Shown one piece after another: positions 9,201 through 18,886 of a stretch of 64,000 bases of DNA. Positions within the stretch are counted from its first letter, which is position 1; every line of letters starts with the position of its first letter. The notes under the pieces are model-generated. The model made no database searches, was not told the origin of the DNA, and saw only the letters and a program-made list of their open reading frames with translations. A program made the translations under genes and the position numbers. Location: positions 1-64,000 of the forward strand of contig NZ_VOHE01000007.1 of NCBI RefSeq assembly GCF_007859305.1, read 5' to 3'. This DNA comes from Luteimonas wenzhouensis (GTDB taxonomy: Bacteria; Pseudomonadota; Gammaproteobacteria; Xanthomonadales; Xanthomonadaceae).

Positions 9201-9203
9201 ACA

Positions 9204-9920
9204 ATGCCGCAGGTTCCGGCAGTGCAGGGGTCCGCCGCGCGCGGCGGGGTGATCTGGATCACCGGCTATTCGGCCGCGGGAAAGACGACCGTCGGGCGGC
9301 GGGTGGTCGCCAGGCTCAAGGAGCGTGGCGTTTCGACGGTATTCCTCGATGGCGACGACCTGCGCTCGATCTTCGCCTCGCGCTGGGGCTACGAGCGAGA
9401 CGAGCGGATCGAGTTGGCGAGGGTCTATTTCCGTCTCTGCAGCCACCTGTCGTCGCAGGGCCACACGGTCGTGATCAGCGCGGTGGCGATGTACGACGAG
9501 GCCCGTGCCTGGCTTCGCGAGAACGTGGCCAACGCGATGGAGGTCTTCCTCAACGTCCCCGAGGACGAACGCCTCAGGCGCGACAGCGAAACCAAGAAGA
9601 TCTATGGCAGGGGCGGAAACCTCGCAGAACTCTACGACGAACCGGGCGAGGACTGCTTGCGGATCGACAATTTCGGCGCGCCGACCCAGGACACAGTGGC
9701 CTCGCAGGTGGTGGAGGCCTTCCTGGAGGGGCGTGCGGGGCGTGCAGGCCATGGACGCGACAGGCACTGGGGCAGCTACTATGCCCGGGCCGCCGCGCCG
9801 GTCGATCCCTCCGGCTTCGCCCGGCATGTCGCCGCCGGCCTGCAGGGTGCGAGGCGGATACTCGAAGTCGGGTGCGGCAACGGCACGCGATGCGTGCTAC
9901 TTCGCGTCGCTGGGCCATGA
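9204..9920 (+). CDS. APS-kinase-like protein, reading frame running into a frameshifted methyltransferase
   Basis: As read, the frame gives 238 residues. Residues about 10-180 are a P-loop kinase of the adenylylsulfate kinase (CysC) type: WITGYSAAGKTTVGRRV (Walker A) and FLDGDDLRSIF where CysC has [10 protein letters not shown]. The segment IYGRGGNLAELYDEPG replaces the FTGIDSPYE region seen in the CysC domain of cysNC at 16878-18800, so the substrate may differ. From about residue 200 the sequence turns into the start of a SAM methyltransferase (RILEVGCGNG), then becomes nonsense and stops. Removing one A at 9885 restores GCGNGRDACYFASLGHEVV and joins this frame to the next entry. The intact protein would be a kinase-methyltransferase fusion of about 391 residues. 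Confidence 0.75.
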   Translation: MPQVPAVQGSAARGGVIWITGYSAAGKTTVGRRVVARLKERGVSTVFLDGDDLRSIFASRWGYERDERIELARVYFRLCSHLSSQGHTVVISAVAMYDEARAWLRENVANAMEVFLNVPEDERLRRDSETKKIYGRGGNLAELYDEPGEDCLRIDNFGAPTQDTVASQVVEAFLEGRAGRAGHGRDRHWGSYYARAAAPVDPSGFARHVAAGLQGARRILEVGCGNGTRCVLLRVAGP

Positions 9921-10380
9921 AGTGGTCGCCATCGATGCGTCGGCCGCGGCGATCGACCTGTGCAAGGATGCGCACGCGAATTCCGGGGTCGATTTCAGGC
10001 ATGGCACGCTGCCCGAGGTCGCCCCGGAGGTCGAGGCGGGGCTGGATGCCATCTACTGCCGTTTCGTCCTCCACGCCATGCCGGTGGAAGAGGAGATCGC
10101 CCTGCTCGAATCCGCTCGCGAGCTGCTGGGCCGCGAGGGCAGGCTCCATGTCGAGTGCCGCTCGATCAACGACCCGATGGCGCGCCTGGGCGAAGTGGTG
10201 AGCGCGACCGAACGCATCCACGGCCACTACCGCCGGTTCATCGTCCTGGACGACCTGCTGGCCCGGATGGAAGGGGCAGGCCTGTCGGCGATCCATGCCG
10301 AGGAGTCGGCGGGCTTGGCGGTGCACGGCGACGAGGATCCGGTCGTCATTCGCGTGGTCGCGCGTCGCCGGCACGGCTGA
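9886..10380 (+). pseudogene. SAM-dependent methyltransferase part of the kinase fusion, out of frame by one base
   Basis: This frame holds the rest of a class I methyltransferase: RDACYFASLGHEVVAIDAS (motif I end and the acidic residue of motif II), then LDAIYCRFVLHAMP (motif IV) and a REGRLHVECRS strand. It has no start codon of its own that fits the fold, because the glycine-rich loop GCGNG lies in the preceding frame. The break is a single extra A at 9885 in the run CGGCACGCGATGCG; without it the reading is continuous from 9204 to 10380. It is either a recent mutation or a sequencing error. The stop overlaps the start of the next gene (TGATG-type). Confidence 0.7.
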
Positions 10381-11228
10381 TGGGCGCGCGCTTCGCAACG
10401 GGCATCGGGCTGGATGCGTTTCCGCACGACCTGGCGGGCGTGCAGATCGTCTACCACGCCGTCAACAAGAGCGGGTCCCTGGCCATGGCGAACGCCATGG
10501 GGGAGGCTTACCGCTGGGCGGGGCGTGAGCGGGAGTTCGTCAGCCACTACCGGATCCGCTGCACGGACGAGGAGTTCCGCGCGCGCGTGGACGCGATGAA
10601 CGGGCGCCAGGCCTTCATCGTCGACCACTACCTGTTCGGCGCCCTGGCGCCCGCCCCGAACCGCATCTGGATCACCCAGCTGCGGCACCCGCTGCCGCGC
10701 GTGCTGTCCTTCTACCAGTGGATCAAGAACAAGCACATGGCCGCCGGCGGCGCGCAGGAGGAATTCCCTTCGCTGCGCGAATTCGTCGTCGAGGGCAAGG
10801 GCACGCGGCACAGCCTGGTGGCGCAGTTCGGGATGGGGTTCGGCCCGAATCGCGCCGTGCGCAAGCGTCGGCTGTCGACGGCAGACCTGTACAGCATCGC
10901 GGTGGATGCGTTGGAGGCGCATGTCTACGCGCTGGGCATCGCAGAATACTTCGAGGAGTCGCTCTTCGTGTTCGCGGCGCTGGCGGGTATCGAGTCGGTG
11001 GCGCCCTGGGTGCGCGACAACCGCAATCCGGGGCGGCCCCTGGCCGACGAGATATCCGAGGCCGACCGTGCGTTGATCGAAGAGCTCTACGCCTACGATT
11101 ACCGGCTCTACGAATACGCCCTCGACAGGTTCAGGAAGCAGAACGGCCGGTTGCCGTTCGGCGAGTCGCTGGCGCGCTATCGGGAGGCCTGCCGCGACCA
11201 GTACAAGGATCGCATCCTCCCCCGTTGA
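10380..11228 (+). CDS. Sulfotransferase family protein
   Basis: A 282-residue protein that matches the sulfotransferase pattern. Residues about 22-40 (IVYHAVNKSGSLAMANAM) correspond to the 5'-phosphosulfate loop, with NKSGS where KTGST is common. The stretch LRHPLPRVLSFYQWIK (about 101-116) corresponds to the 3'-phosphate motif RxPxxRxxSxY. It would transfer sulfate from PAPS to a glycan or other acceptor. The ATG shares its A with the stop of the kinase-methyltransferase fusion, so the kinase (a possible PAPS source) and the transferase are probably cotranslated. No signal peptide is evident. Confidence 0.78.
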   Translation: MGARFATGIGLDAFPHDLAGVQIVYHAVNKSGSLAMANAMGEAYRWAGREREFVSHYRIRCTDEEFRARVDAMNGRQAFIVDHYLFGALAPAPNRIWITQLRHPLPRVLSFYQWIKNKHMAAGGAQEEFPSLREFVVEGKGTRHSLVAQFGMGFGPNRAVRKRRLSTADLYSIAVDALEAHVYALGIAEYFEESLFVFAALAGIESVAPWVRDNRNPGRPLADEISEADRALIEELYAYDYRLYEYALDRFRKQNGRLPFGESLARYREACRDQYKDRILPR

Positions 11229-11246
11229 GTGCAGCCGCGCGGACCG

Positions 11247-11280
11247 CGCCAGCGCCGCGGCTCAGGCCGCGGCGCTGGCG
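11247..11280. terminator. Strong hairpin between convergent genes
   Basis: Perfect 15-base arms (11247-11261 and 11266-11280) flank the loop TCAG. It lies between the sulfotransferase (+) and cysH (-) and includes the last codons and stop of cysH. No T-run follows on either strand, so it may act as a roadblock or mRNA-stabilising hairpin rather than a classical intrinsic terminator. Confidence 0.45.
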
Positions 11281-12002
11281 TCGTCGTCGTAGTGCAGGCC
11301 GCATTCGCGCTTGAGCCCGAAAAAGCGGGTCTGTTCGGCCGGGATGCCGTCGGCGAGCGGGCGGGTCGTGTGGACGTCGCCGATCGAGACGTAGCCCTTG
11401 TCCCACAGCGGGTGGTAGGGGAGGCCGTGGCGGGTGAGGTACTGGCCGACGTCGCGGTCGGTCCAGTCGGCGATGGGGTGCAGCTTCCAGCGGTCGTCCT
11501 TGCGCTCCAGGAACTGGATGTTGGCGCGGGTGCGGCTCTGGCTGCGGCGCAGGCCGGCGATCCAGGTGCCCACGCCCAGTTCGGCCAGGGCCCGCTGCAT
11601 GGGCTCGACCTTGCGCAGGCGGTTGTAGCGCTCCAGGCCTTCGATGCCGTCTTCCCAGATGCGGCCCATGCGCGCTTCCATCCAGGCCACGCCGATCTGC
11701 GGGCGGTAGACCTTGAGGTTGAGCGAGAGGCGGTCGGTGAGTTCGTCGATGAAGCGGTAGGTCTCGGGGAACAGGTAGCCGGTGTCGATCACGACCACCG
11801 GGATGTCCGGGCGCTGGGCGGTGGCCAGGTGCAGCGACACGGCGGCCTGGGCGCCGAAGCTGGAGGACAGGATGTGTTCGCCGGGCAGGTGTTCGAGCGC
11901 CCACGCCACGCGCTCCTCGGCGCTGCGGGCGGCCAGCCAGTCGTTGATCTCCGCGCGCGCCTGGGCCGATTCGAGCGCGGCTTCGGGGGTGGGGAGTGTC
12001 AT
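11262..12002 (-). CDS. cysH: Phosphoadenylyl-sulfate reductase
   Basis: A 246-residue thioredoxin-dependent reductase that turns PAPS (or APS) into sulfite in assimilatory sulfate reduction. It has the PP-loop region [10 protein letters not shown] (about 46-55), [13 protein letters not shown], the arginine-rich segment [10 protein letters not shown], and the catalytic cysteine in the C-terminal ECGLHYDD. The paired cysteine motifs of the Fe-S-containing APS reductases are absent, which favours the PAPS-specific type. The start at 12002 overlaps the end of cysI by 4 bases, so cysJ, cysI and cysH read as one operon. Confidence 0.95.
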   Translation of the reverse strand: MTLPTPEAALESAQARAEINDWLAARSAEERVAWALEHLPGEHILSSSFGAQAAVSLHLATAQRPDIPVVVIDTGYLFPETYRFIDELTDRLSLNLKVYRPQIGVAWMEARMGRIWEDGIEGLERYNRLRKVEPMQRALAELGVGTWIAGLRRSQSRTRANIQFLERKDDRWKLHPIADWTDRDVGQYLTRHGLPYHPLWDKGYVSIGDVHTTRPLADGIPAEQTRFFGLKRECGLHYDDDASAAA

Positions 12003-13720
12003 GCGGGTTCCTCGACCAGGGTGCTTTCGATCGTGATCGCGGCACGGCGGTCCTTCGCCGGGATGTCGACGACGCCGGTGCGCACGAGGAAGTCGCCGAA
12101 GCCCTCGCCGGGCCGGCGGTCGGCCGCATAGCGTTCGAACAGCGGCTCGAGCTCGGCGAGGATCTGCAGCTCGGTGATGTTCTCGCGGTACAGGGTGTTC
12201 AGGCGCTGGCCGCGGTGGTCGGCGCCGAGCATCAGGTTGTAGCGGCCGGGCGCCTTGCCCACGAGCGCGATCTCGCCCAGGTACGGCCGCGAGCAGCCAT
12301 TCGGGCAGCCGGAGATGCGCAGCAGGATCGGCGCTTCGGCCAGGCCGTGCTTCTCAAGCAGCGGCTGCAGCTTCGCCGTGAAATCGGGGAGGTAGCGTTC
12401 GGCTTCGGCCATCGCCAGGGCGCAGGTGGGCAGGGCCACGCAGGCCACGGCGTGGCGCGCCAGGGCGGTCGGGGCGCGACCGGCCACGTCCAGGCCGTGG
12501 CGGGCCACCAGGTCCTCGATCCGGGCGCGTTCGGCCTCCGGCACGCCGGCGATGACCAGGTTCTGGTTGGCGGTCAGCCGGAACTCGCCCTGGTGCACGC
12601 GCGCGATCTCGCGCAGTCCGGTGAGCAGGTCGGCGCCGGGCAGGTCGGCGATGCGCCCGCAGGGAAGCGACAGCGTCAGGTGCCAGCGGCCGTCCTCGCC
12701 GCGGGTCCAGCCGAAAGCGTCGCCGTTGCGCTCGAACCGGAACGGCCGCGCCGGTTCCAGCGCGAACCCGGCGTGCGCTTCCATCTGCGCCACGATCGCC
12801 TCCAGGCCGTGGTCGTCGATGGTGTACTTGAAGCGGGCGTGCTTGCGTTCGACCCGGTCGCCCAGGTCGCGCTGCACGACGATCGCGGCCTCGGCGATCT
12901 TCAGCACCCGCTCCGGCGGCACGAAACCGATCACGCTGGCCAGGCGCGGGTAGGTCTTCGGGTCGCCGTGGGTGGCGCCCATGCCGCCACCGATCAGGAC
13001 GTTGAAGCCGGCCAGCGCGCCGTCGTCGTCGACGATCGCCACCAGCCCGAAGTCGTTGGCGAACACGTCCACGTCGTTGTGCGGCGGCACCGCCACCGCC
13101 ATCTTGAACTTGCGCGGCAGGTAGGCCTTGCCGTAGATCGGCTCCTCTTCCTGCCCGCTGTCGGCCAGCTTCTCGTGGTCGAGCCAGATCTCGTAATAGG
13201 CGCGGGTCCTGGGCAGGAACGCCTCCGACAGCCGCTTCGCCCAGCCGTACACCTCCGCGTGCAGGCGCGAGAGCCGGGGATTGCTGGCCGCGAGCACATT
13301 GCGGTTGACGTCGCCGCAGGCCGAGATGGTGTCGAGCGCGGCCGCGTTGATGGCCTGCATGGTGGCCTTGAGGTCGCGCTTGACCACGCCGTGGAACTGG
13401 AACGTCTGCCGCGTGGTCACCCGCAGCGAGTGGTTGGCCCAGGTGGTGGCGATGGCATCGAGCTTGAGCCACTGTTGCGGCGTGTACACGCCGCCCGGCG
13501 CGCGGATCCGGATCATGAACTGGTGCGCGGGCTCGAGCTTCTGCCGACGGCGCTCGTCGCGCAGGTCGCGGTCGTCCTGCTGGTAGCTGCCGTGGAACTT
13601 GACCAGACGCTGGTCCTCGAACGACAGCGAGCCGGTGACCGGGTCGGCCAGGCCTTCGACCAGCGTGCCGCGCAGGCCGCGGCTGCCGGTCTTGATGTCT
13701 TCGACGGAAGGATGGCTCAT
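11999..13720 (-). CDS. cysI: Sulfite reductase (NADPH) hemoprotein beta subunit
   Basis: A 573-residue siroheme and 4Fe-4S enzyme that reduces sulfite to sulfide with electrons from CysJ. Cluster ligands are visible as CVALPTC (about 425-431) and [10 protein letters not shown] (about 471-475), the usual C-x5-C and C-x3-C pairs. The N-terminal half carries the siroheme-binding stretch [12 protein letters not shown] and GGDVNRN-like text (ACGDVNRN). Length is normal for CysI (about 570). It sits between cysJ and cysH on the minus strand. Confidence 0.97.
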   Translation of the reverse strand: MSHPSVEDIKTGSRGLRGTLVEGLADPVTGSLSFEDQRLVKFHGSYQQDDRDLRDERRRQKLEPAHQFMIRIRAPGGVYTPQQWLKLDAIATTWANHSLRVTTRQTFQFHGVVKRDLKATMQAINAAALDTISACGDVNRNVLAASNPRLSRLHAEVYGWAKRLSEAFLPRTRAYYEIWLDHEKLADSGQEEEPIYGKAYLPRKFKMAVAVPPHNDVDVFANDFGLVAIVDDDGALAGFNVLIGGGMGATHGDPKTYPRLASVIGFVPPERVLKIAEAAIVVQRDLGDRVERKHARFKYTIDDHGLEAIVAQMEAHAGFALEPARPFRFERNGDAFGWTRGEDGRWHLTLSLPCGRIADLPGADLLTGLREIARVHQGEFRLTANQNLVIAGVPEAERARIEDLVARHGLDVAGRAPTALARHAVACVALPTCALAMAEAERYLPDFTAKLQPLLEKHGLAEAPILLRISGCPNGCSRPYLGEIALVGKAPGRYNLMLGADHRGQRLNTLYRENITELQILAELEPLFERYAADRRPGEGFGDFLVRTGVVDIPAKDRRAAITIESTLVEEPA

Positions 13721-13797
13721 GGCGGTCAGGCGTCGATCTTCGAGCGCCCTCGTCCGCTCGCGCGGGAGGGCAGGGATGGGAGCGAGGCGGAGGCGGT

Positions 13798-13846
13798 GGT
13801 CCCCATCCGTCCTTCGGGTACCTTTCCCCGCAAGTGGGGGTAGCGG
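13798..13846. repeat. GC-rich intergenic inverted-repeat element (copy A)
   Basis: CCCCATCCGTCCTTCGGG is followed by TACCTTTCCCCGCAAGTGGGGG, in the 132-base gap between cysI and cysJ. Similar elements occur at 30458-30480, 30801-30830, 35130-35153, 35204-35227 and 49301-49324. It can form a hairpin in the cysJ-cysI message. Confidence 0.55.
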
Positions 13847-13852
13847 GGCGGA

Positions 13853-15697
13853 TCAGTACACGTCGCGCGCATAGCGGCCCTCCGACTGCAGGGAGGAGAG
13901 GTACTCGGCGGCGGCCTCGGCGTCGCCGCCGCTGTGCGTGGCGACGATCTCCAGCAGGGCCGCGTGCACGTCCTTGCCCATGGCAATGGCGCCGCAGACG
14001 TAGAGGTGCGCGCCAGACTGCAGCCAGTCGTACACCTCGCGCCCGCGCTCGCGCAGGCGGTGCTGGACGTAGACCTTCGCGGCCTGGTCGCGCGAGAAGG
14101 CGAGGTCCAGGCGGTGCAGCTCGCCCCTGCGCAGCGCTTCCTGCCACTCGACCTGGTAGAGGAAGCCGGTGTTGAAGTGCTGGGCGCCGAAGAACAGCCA
14201 GTTGCGGCCGCCGGCGCCGGTCTCGGCGCGTTCCTGCACGAAGCCGCGGAACGGCGCCACCCCGGTGCCGGGGCCGACCATGATGATGTCGCGCGAGGCA
14301 TCGGCGGGGACGCGGAAGCGCTCGTTGGGTTCGACGTAGACCGGCAACTGGTCCCCTTCGCCGAGGCCGGCGAGGAAGGCGCTGGCCGCGCCGACATGGG
14401 CGTGGCCGTGGGCCTGGTAGCGCACCACGTCGACGGTCAGGTGCGCCTCGTCGCCCACGCGCTTGCGACTGGAGGCGATCGAATACAGCCGCTTGACCTG
14501 CGGGCGCAGGGCGGCGAGCAGGGCTTCGGCGGTCCAGTCGGCCGGCCACCGGCGCAGCACGTCGAGCAGCTGGTGGTCGGCGAGCAGGGCAGCGAACCCG
14601 GCGTTGCCCGGCTCCAGCAGCCGGGCCAGCTCGGCGCTGCCGCTGCGCTCGGCCAGGGCGGCGAGGAACGGTCGCGAGAGGCGGGTCAGTTCCCGCCGCG
14701 TGGCCAGCCACTCGGCCAGCGGCAGGCTGTCGCCGCCCTCGGTGGCGACGGCATCGCCGTCCAGACGCGTGGCCTCCAGCACCTGGGCGACCAGCGGCTC
14801 GGGATTGCGGTGGCGGATGCCAAGCGCGTCGCCCGGCTCATAGGCCAGGCCCGAGCCGTCCAGCGACAGCTCGAGGTGGCGCACGTCCTTGGTCACCTCG
14901 CCGTAGCTGCGGAAGCCGGTGCCGCGGAACTCGCGGCCGCTGAGCGACTGGTTCTCCAGCACTTCGGCCGGGAACGGGCGCTCGTGCGACCAGTTCGCGG
15001 CCGGGCGCAGCGGGGTGACGGTGGCCAGGTGGCCGGCGCCGGCGGGCGCGGCGGCCTTGAGCAGTTCGCCGGCCCTGGCCAGCGCCGACTCGCGCCAGGG
15101 GCCGGCCACGGTCTCGATGTCGAGGTCGGCCTTGGCCACCTCCGCCACCCGCTGCGCGCCCAGTTCGGCCAGCCGCGCGTCGATCCGGCAGGCGATGCCG
15201 CAGAAGTCGGCGTAGCTGGTATCGCCCAGTCCCAGCACGGCGTACTTCAGTTCCGGGAGCTTGGGTGCGCGGCGGCCGGACAGGAACTCGACGAAGCCGA
15301 TCGCATCGTCGGGCGGATCGCCCTCGCCCTGGGTGCTGATCACCACGTAGAGCAGGCGTTCGCCGGCCAGCTCGCGGGTGGGATAGGCATCGGCGCGCAG
15401 CAGGCGGGCGGGCAGCCCGGCGGCCTGGGCCTGGTCGAACAGCACCTCGGCGGCGCGCCGGGCATTGCCGGTCTGGCTGCCGTAGAGGATGGTCAGCCGC
15501 TGGCCCGGCCCGGCGGCGGCCTCGGTGCGCGGGGCGCTGCCCGGGGCGGCGACCGTGCCGGCGCGGCTGGCCAGGCCGGCGGCATAGCCCGACAGCCACC
15601 ACAGCCCGGCCGGCTCCAGCCCCTGGGTCAGGCGGACGAGTGCGTCGGCCGTCTCCTGGGGAAACGGAAGCGCGGGCAGTGCGGCGGGTGCGGACAT
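13853..15697 (-). CDS. cysJ: Sulfite reductase (NADPH) flavoprotein alpha subunit
   Basis: A 614-residue diflavin reductase that passes electrons from NADPH through FAD and FMN to CysI. An N-terminal flavodoxin domain (LTILYGSQTGNARRAAE, STQGEGDPPDDA) is followed by the FAD domain (RLYSIASSRK) and NADPH domain (MVGPGTGVAPFRGF), ending in the typical GRYARDVY. The ATG at 15697 is chosen because MSAPAALPALPFP matches the usual beginning of this family; a GTG at 15745 would add 16 poor-quality residues. It is divergent from cysD, so the 140-base gap should hold promoters for both. Confidence 0.95.
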   Translation of the reverse strand: MSAPAALPALPFPQETADALVRLTQGLEPAGLWWLSGYAAGLASRAGTVAAPGSAPRTEAAAGPGQRLTILYGSQTGNARRAAEVLFDQAQAAGLPARLLRADAYPTRELAGERLLYVVISTQGEGDPPDDAIGFVEFLSGRRAPKLPELKYAVLGLGDTSYADFCGIACRIDARLAELGAQRVAEVAKADLDIETVAGPWRESALARAGELLKAAAPAGAGHLATVTPLRPAANWSHERPFPAEVLENQSLSGREFRGTGFRSYGEVTKDVRHLELSLDGSGLAYEPGDALGIRHRNPEPLVAQVLEATRLDGDAVATEGGDSLPLAEWLATRRELTRLSRPFLAALAERSGSAELARLLEPGNAGFAALLADHQLLDVLRRWPADWTAEALLAALRPQVKRLYSIASSRKRVGDEAHLTVDVVRYQAHGHAHVGAASAFLAGLGEGDQLPVYVEPNERFRVPADASRDIIMVGPGTGVAPFRGFVQERAETGAGGRNWLFFGAQHFNTGFLYQVEWQEALRRGELHRLDLAFSRDQAAKVYVQHRLRERGREVYDWLQSGAHLYVCGAIAMGKDVHAALLEIVATHSGGDAEAAAEYLSSLQSEGRYARDVY

Positions 15698-15838
15698 CCT
15701 CCGGCGATCCTCGGGTGGCGGTCGTGGAGCAAGGCTACGGGCCACCCGGGCGCCGCGGGAAAGGAGGGTCGGTTATGCAGTCATGCCCTGCGGTGATTTA
15801 CGGGGCGGGTGGGGGGCATGGCTACAATCGCCGCCGAC

Positions 15839-16762
15839 ATGAAGCCGATCCCCGCCGCCGCCCCGGCCGTCGACCACCTCGACCGGCTCGAAGCCGAAAG
15901 CCTCCACATCCTGCGCGAGGTGGCGGCCGAGTGCCGCCGGCCGGTGCTGCTGTACTCGATCGGCAAGGACAGTTCGGTGCTGCTGCACCTGCTGCTCAAG
16001 GCGTTCGCACCGGCGCCGCCGCCGATCCCGCTGCTGCACGTGGATACCACGTGGAAGTTCCGCGAGATGATCGCCTTCCGCGACCGCCGGGCGGCGGAGA
16101 CCGGGGTGGAGCTGCGCGTGCACGTCAATCCCGACGGCCTGCGCGACGGCGTCGGCCCGTTCACCCACGGCGCCAGCGTGCACACCGAGGTGATGAAGAC
16201 GCTCGCGCTCAAGCAGGCGCTGGAGGCCGGCGGCTACGACGCGGCCATCGGCGGCGCGCGTCGCGACGAGGAGAAGTCGCGGGCCAAGGAACGGGTGTTC
16301 TCGTTCCGTGACGCGAAGCACCGCTGGGATCCCCGCCGGCAGCGGCCGGAGCTGTGGAACCTGTACAACGCCCGGGTCGGCGAGGGCGAGAGCGTGCGCG
16401 TGTTCCCGCTGTCGAACTGGACCGAGCTGGACGTGTGGCGCTACGTGCGCCGCGAGAACATCGACGTGGTGCCGCTGTACTTCGCCGCCGAGCGTCCGGT
16501 GGTGTGGCGCGACGGTACCTGGATCATGGTCGACGACGACCGCTTCGTGCTGCGCGCGGGCGAGAAGATCGAGCGCCGGCGCGTACGCTTCCGCACCCTT
16601 GGCTGTTATCCGCTGACCGGGGCGGTGGAGTCGGACGCGGCCGACCTGGACGCGGTGATCGCCGAGATGGAAACCAGTGCGTTGTCCGAGCGCGCCGGGC
16701 GCCTGATCGACCACGCCGACGGCGATTCGATGGAAAAGAAGAAGCGCGAAGGCTACTTCTGA
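15839..16762 (+). CDS. cysD: Sulfate adenylyltransferase subunit 2
   Basis: A 307-residue PP-loop ATP pyrophosphatase that, with CysN, makes APS from ATP and sulfate. It has the PP-loop [11 protein letters not shown] (about 36-46), [11 protein letters not shown], the [14 protein letters not shown] segment and the end KKKREGYF, all standard for CysD. Start choice is open: the ATG at 15839 (MKPIPAAAP) best matches relatives, while ATG 15818 and GTG 15809 are in frame. A TACAAT sequence at 15823-15828 looks like a -10 box, which would leave a very short leader before 15839. Confidence 0.94.
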   Translation: MKPIPAAAPAVDHLDRLEAESLHILREVAAECRRPVLLYSIGKDSSVLLHLLLKAFAPAPPPIPLLHVDTTWKFREMIAFRDRRAAETGVELRVHVNPDGLRDGVGPFTHGASVHTEVMKTLALKQALEAGGYDAAIGGARRDEEKSRAKERVFSFRDAKHRWDPRRQRPELWNLYNARVGEGESVRVFPLSNWTELDVWRYVRRENIDVVPLYFAAERPVVWRDGTWIMVDDDRFVLRAGEKIERRRVRFRTLGCYPLTGAVESDAADLDAVIAEMETSALSERAGRLIDHADGDSMEKKKREGYF

Positions 16763-16877
16763 ACGGGCGCGCCGCCCGGCTCGGCCGCGGTCGCCGGGCC
16801 TGGCGCACCGGTGCCCGCCACCGGCCGCTTGCGCCATCGCCGCGCCGCGCTGGCGGTGCACGATTGGAGATGACAGG

Positions 16878-18800
16878 ATGAACAGCGTGGCCAGCGACCT
16901 CTACCGGCGGACCGGCGTTTTCGCGGACGATGCGCCGCACGTCCCGGTCAAGGGCGCGCGCGCGCCGGGGCCGGGTGCCGACTTCGTGCGGATGATCGCC
17001 TGTGGCAGCGTCGACGACGGCAAGAGCACCCTGATCGGACGCCTGCTGCACGAGGCCGGGCGCGTGCCCGACGACGAGCGCGCGGCCCTGGCCCGGGCCA
17101 GCGCCAGCCACGGCACCCGCGGCGGCGACATCGACTACGCGCTGCTGCTCGACGGGCTCGATGCCGAGCGCGAGCAGGGCATCACCATCGACGTGGCCTG
17201 GCGCCACCTGGAAACGAAGCGCCGCCGCTTCCTGATCGCCGACTGCCCGGGCCACGTGCAGTACACCCGCAACATGGCTACCGGCGCTTCGGTCGCCGAC
17301 CTGGCGGTGGTGCTGGTGGATGCCACCCGCGGGCTGCTGCCGCAGACCTTCCGCCACGCCGCCATCCTGGCGCTGTTCGGCGTGCGCCACGTACTGCTGG
17401 CGGTGAACAAGATGGACCGGGTCGGCTACGACCAGGCCGTATTCGACGACATCGCCACGCGCTTCGGCGCGCACGCCGGCAAGCTCGGCCTCCCCGACGT
17501 GGTGGCGGTGCCGGTGGCCGCGGCGGTGGGCGACAACGTCACCACCCGTTCGCCGGCGATGCCCTGGTACCGCGGGCCGAGCGTGCTCGAGCACCTGGAA
17601 ACGGTGGCGATCGATCGCGACGACGCCTCCGGCCCGCTGCGGCTGCCGGTGCAATCGGTGCTGCGCGATGCGGACGGCGGGCGCTGGCTGGCCGGCACCG
17701 TGGCCTCGGGCACGCTGCGGGCGGGCGAGGACGTGTCCATCGAGCCGTCCGGCACCCGCAGCCGGGTCGCCGCGATCCGGGTGTCGGGTGTCGAGCGCGC
17801 CCAGGCGGTCGCCGGCCAGGCGGTGACCGTCCGCCTCGCCGACGAAGTGGATGCCGGACGCGGCCACGTGCTGGCGGCCGCCGACGCGCCGCTGGCGCAC
17901 AGCGACCAGGTCCAGGCCGACGTGCTGTGGTTCGACGAGGCGCCGCTGCTGCCCGGGCGCCGCTACCAGGTCAAGCTCGGCACCGGCACCGTCGGCGTGC
18001 GGGTGAGCGAACTCAAGCACCGGCACGACCCCGACAGCCTGCAGCCGCTGGCCGCCAAGCGCCTGGAGTTCAACGAGATCGGCGGGGTGGTGCTCTCGCT
18101 CGACAGTCCGGTGGCGTTCGCGCCCTATGCCGAGAGCGCAGCGCTGGGCGGGTTCATCCTGGTCGACCCGATCAGCCGCGCCACGGTGGGCGCCGGCATG
18201 ATCCGCCACGGCCTGCGCCGCGCCGACAACATCCACTGGCAGGCGCTGGACGTGGACCGCAAGGCGCGCGCCGCGCTCAAGGGCCAGCGCCCGCGCTGCG
18301 TCTGGTTCACCGGCCTGTCGGGCGCGGGCAAGTCCACGATCGCCAACCTGGTCGAGCGCGGGCTGCTCGCGCGCGGGCTGCACACTTACCTGCTCGATGG
18401 CGACAACGTGCGCCACGGCCTCAACCGCGACCTCGGCTTCACCGACGAGGACCGGGTGGAGAACCTGCGCCGGGTGTCGGAGGTGGCGAAGCTGATGACC
18501 GACGCCGGCCTGATCGTGCTGGTGAGCTTCATCTCGCCGTTCCGCGCCGAGCGGCGCGCCGCGCGCGCGCTGTTCGACGAGGGCGACTTCATCGAGGTGT
18601 ACGTGAACACCCCGCTGGAGGAGGCCGAGCGCCGCGACGTGAAGGGCCTGTACGCCAAGGCACGCCGTGGTGAACTTCCCAACTTCACCGGCATCGACTC
18701 GCCCTACGAGCCCCCGGAATCGCCGGAGCTGGTGCTCGACACCACCGCCGCCGATCCGGCCGTGCTGGCCGAACAGGTGATCGCGCGCCTGCTCGATTGA
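16878..18800 (+). CDS. cysNC: Bifunctional sulfate adenylyltransferase subunit 1 / adenylylsulfate kinase
   Basis: A 640-residue fusion. Residues about 38-450 are the GTPase subunit CysN, with [15 protein letters not shown] (G1), [12 protein letters not shown] (G3) and NKMD (G4). Residues about 470-640 are CysC, with [12 protein letters not shown] (P-loop), [12 protein letters not shown] and [12 protein letters not shown]. Together with CysD it turns sulfate into APS and then PAPS. The fusion is common in Xanthomonas and other proteobacteria. A GGAGATGACAGG stretch precedes the ATG. In this window PAPS could feed both CysH and the two sulfotransferases upstream. Confidence 0.96.
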   Translation: MNSVASDLYRRTGVFADDAPHVPVKGARAPGPGADFVRMIACGSVDDGKSTLIGRLLHEAGRVPDDERAALARASASHGTRGGDIDYALLLDGLDAEREQGITIDVAWRHLETKRRRFLIADCPGHVQYTRNMATGASVADLAVVLVDATRGLLPQTFRHAAILALFGVRHVLLAVNKMDRVGYDQAVFDDIATRFGAHAGKLGLPDVVAVPVAAAVGDNVTTRSPAMPWYRGPSVLEHLETVAIDRDDASGPLRLPVQSVLRDADGGRWLAGTVASGTLRAGEDVSIEPSGTRSRVAAIRVSGVERAQAVAGQAVTVRLADEVDAGRGHVLAAADAPLAHSDQVQADVLWFDEAPLLPGRRYQVKLGTGTVGVRVSELKHRHDPDSLQPLAAKRLEFNEIGGVVLSLDSPVAFAPYAESAALGGFILVDPISRATVGAGMIRHGLRRADNIHWQALDVDRKARAALKGQRPRCVWFTGLSGAGKSTIANLVERGLLARGLHTYLLDGDNVRHGLNRDLGFTDEDRVENLRRVSEVAKLMTDAGLIVLVSFISPFRAERRAARALFDEGDFIEVYVNTPLEEAERRDVKGLYAKARRGELPNFTGIDSPYEPPESPELVLDTTAADPAVLAEQVIARLLD

Positions 18801-18886
18801 GCCGCGCCGTGGGCGTCCGGCGTGCCGCCGATGGGCGGTCGGGGTTGGACGCCTGGACCGTCGCGGCCAGGGTCGATCCGTCGCTT

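Larger units (their letters stand above)
8269..9203. other. Gene-poor gap of about 935 bases
   Basis: Both strands were read. Open frames exist in several phases (for example 8571-9038 on + and 8150-8878 on -), but they are Arg/Ser/Pro-rich, have no recognisable motif or convincing ribosome binding site, and look like the by-product of very high GC. A loose direct repeat, GGCGAYTC followed by GGCGCCCG, occurs near 8786 and 8842. The right end holds a candidate promoter for the kinase gene. The rest may be a decayed gene or a long regulatory leader; nothing more can be supported. Confidence 0.5.

Noticed and set aside
12354..14711. A 785-codon minus-strand frame across cysI and cysJ in another phase
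   Set aside because: It runs through two clear enzymes and across their gap in the wrong frame; composition is Arg/Ala/Pro-rich with no motif.
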